Source: Streptomyces dengpaensis | Lineage (GTDB): Bacteria; Actinomycetota; Actinomycetes; Streptomycetales; Streptomycetaceae | Reading direction: 5' to 3' | DNA: 64,000 bases | Assembly (NCBI RefSeq): GCF_002946835.1 | Contig: NZ_CP026652.1 | Coordinates: 2,976,001 to 3,040,000, forward strand | In this document: positions 62,633 to 64,000 of the stretch, piece after piece | How the letters are laid out: each line of letters starts with the position of its first letter | How positions within the stretch are numbered: the first letter of the stretch is position 1 | Translations under genes and position numbers: made by a program | The notes under the pieces: model-generated | What the model was told of the DNA's origin: nothing | The model's database searches: none | Seen by the model: only the letters and a program-made list of their open reading frames with translations

Positions 62633-62921
62633 GGTGAATGGCCTTGCGGGTGGTGGTGAGAACAGGGATGGCCGCTGTGGGCCGGGGTTCGTTCCGGAGG
62701 CAGGAGAGGAGCTCCGGAGACGGGTCAGAGTTCTGGAGGCAGGTCAGGCTTCCGCGGGCAGGGCAGGACAGGTCAGGTCAGGTCAGGTACAGGGCGGCAC
62801 AGCCGACAGCGCCGTGCGCCTGACAACAGACCTGGGAAAGGACACGCGGAACAGACCTCAGAGCGGACCTCAGTAACGGACCTGGAATCGAGAAACCGAG
62901 AAGTGAGAAGCCCGAGAAGCG

Positions 62922-63779
62922 TCAGGCTCCACCGGTACCCGGCACCGGAAACGCGCCCGTGGCCCGCCGAGTGATCTCCCCGTACACCTCGGGGTCGGTC
63001 GTGTACTCGCCGAGCACGCACGTCTTGCGGCTGCCGTGGTAGTCGGACGACCCGGTGGCGAGCAGCCCGAGGTCGGCCGCGAGTCCGCGCAACCGCGCCC
63101 GGGTCGCCGGCTCGTGGTCCATGTGGTCGACCTCGATGCCGTCGAGGCCCGCCGCGGCGAGCTCCGCGATCGCGGACTCCGGCACCGTACGGCCCCGCTT
63201 GACGGCGGCCGGGTGGGCGAAGACGGCGACGCCGCCCGCGCCCTTGATCAGCCGGAGCGCCTCGAAGGGGTCGGTCTCGTGCTTGGGGACGTAGGCACGG
63301 CCGCCGTCGGCCAGCCACTTCTCGGTGAAAGCGTCCGAGACACTGTCCACGACGCCCAGTTCGACCAGCGCGGACGCGACATGCGGCCGCCCGACCGAAC
63401 CGTCGCCCGCGATGCGCGCCACCTGCTGCCAGGTGATCGGCACGCCCAGCTCCTGGAGCTTGGCGATCATGCTGTGGGCACGCGGCACACGGTCGTCCCG
63501 CACCAGCTCACGCTCGGCGAGCAGCTCGGGCTCCTCGGGGTCGAACAGGTAGGCCAGCATGTGCAGGCTGATGCCGTCGATACGGCAGGAGAGCTCGGCG
63601 CCGGTGACGAGGGTGAGCCCCTCGGGCAGCGCGGCGATCGCCTCGGCGTACCCGCGGGTGGTGTCGTGGTCGGTCAGCGCGACGACGTCCAGCCCGGCGG
63701 CGGCAGCGTTCCGCACCAGCTCGGCCGGCGTGTCCGTACCGTCGGAAGCCGTGGAGTGGGTGTGCAGGTCGATGCGCAC
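62922..63779 (-). CDS. PHP-domain phosphoesterase
   Basis: The 285-residue protein carries the four PHP metal motifs: DLHTHSTASDGTDTPAELV at the N-terminus, TDHDTTRGY (near 37), the VFAHPAA block (near 190) and the C-terminal GSSDYHG (near 248). It belongs to the YciV/Rv2795-like group, some of which act on 3',5'-nucleotides or small RNAs as 3'-5' or 5'-3' phosphoesterases. GTG 63779 has GGAG 8 nt upstream. Confidence 0.92.
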   Translation of the reverse strand: MRIDLHTHSTASDGTDTPAELVRNAAAAGLDVVALTDHDTTRGYAEAIAALPEGLTLVTGAELSCRIDGISLHMLAYLFDPEEPELLAERELVRDDRVPRAHSMIAKLQELGVPITWQQVARIAGDGSVGRPHVASALVELGVVDSVSDAFTEKWLADGGRAYVPKHETDPFEALRLIKGAGGVAVFAHPAAVKRGRTVPESAIAELAAAGLDGIEVDHMDHEPATRARLRGLAADLGLLATGSSDYHGSRKTCVLGEYTTDPEVYGEITRRATGAFPVPGTGGA

Positions 63780-63869
63780 TACGCGAACTCCAGACGGCGA
63801 CGGGACGGAAGCAGACACCCAGGATAACGGGAATGCCGCGCCCCCTGTCACACCCGTACCTGGCGAGCA

Positions 63870-64000
63870 CCCCCTACGAAGACCGAGCGCCCCCTACGGA
63901 GAACCTGTGAGCCCTGCGGCCGCAGCAGCGCCCCGTAAGGGGTGCGGGGCAGTGACATCTGCGGCTTCGCCGCGTGGGCGCGACCGGCCCCCACCGACCC
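63870..64000. repeat. second type of streptomycete intergenic repeat
   Basis: Direct repeats of CGAGC[A/G]CCCCCTACG[A/G]AGA (about 63866 and 63886) are followed by the hairpin GCGCCCCGTAAGGGGTGC and CTGCGGCTTCGCCGCGTGGG, a motif I recognise from many Streptomyces gaps. The window ends inside it. Confidence 0.6.

Overview
The window is chromosomal DNA from a Streptomyces or very close relative. It is uniformly high in G+C, coding regions have G/C third positions and many GTG starts behind GGAGG-type sites, and gaps carry the intergenic repeat families typical of the genus. Marker genes include a CatA/CatR pair, WblC (WhiB7), mycoredoxin, AdnAB, MoeZ, and DUF3107 and PPA1309 families. Most of it looks like core chromosome, in an order partly shared with the Mycobacterium tuberculosis whiB7-uvrD2-mrx-nudC-adnAB neighbourhood.

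Layout. 1-2.5 kb: end of a CBS-domain gene, then divergent catalase and Fur-type regulator genes. 2.5-5.03 kb: two initiator tRNA genes flanking a Sel1/TPR-repeat gene. 5-12.3 kb: UPF0182 membrane protein, PPA1309 protein, PDZ/Lon-like membrane protease, MoaE and an SDR epimerase. 12.5-17.8 kb: a DUF2342 metalloprotease-like gene coupled to a Nudix gene, then three AIM24-domain genes, the last fused to TerD. 17.9-22 kb: a YgjP-type metallopeptidase, an orphan E1-like (ThiF) protein overlapping a UbiB-type kinase, a small zinc-finger protein and a small basic protein.

22-37.3 kb is a redox, repair and stress block: wblC with a long leader (upstream ORF, attenuator hairpin, WhiB7-style promoter), uvrD2, mycoredoxin, nudC, an M20 dipeptidase, adnB, adnA and an alkyltransferase-like protein. 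The mycoredoxin gene has been entered by a decayed integrative element (about 25.61-26.93 kb). A serine-integrase remnant lies beside the displaced original 3' end of mycoredoxin, and the intact copy has a foreign C-terminus.

37.5-45 kb: a flippase-like/kinase-like membrane fusion, two tandem secreted TAP-family peptidase lipoproteins, and moeZ. 45-50.7 kb: a compact minus-strand cluster of PelF-like glycosyltransferase, Gly/Ala-rich polytopic membrane protein, nucleotide-sugar epimerase and spherulin-4 family protein. This gene content resembles Pel or galactosaminogalactan polysaccharide loci. 51-56.5 kb: a DUF3152 membrane metzincin-like protein, an alpha/beta hydrolase, a TetR regulator, DUF3107 and a ferritin-like protein. 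56.9-64 kb: a DEAD-box RNA helicase with a repetitive basic tail, an alpha/beta hydrolase, a NYN-domain protein, MarC and a PHP phosphoesterase.

The most useful leads are the integrative-element scar in mycoredoxin, the polysaccharide-like cluster, the wblC leader and the duplicated catalase promoter element. All homology calls rest on motif recognition by eye; no database search was run.
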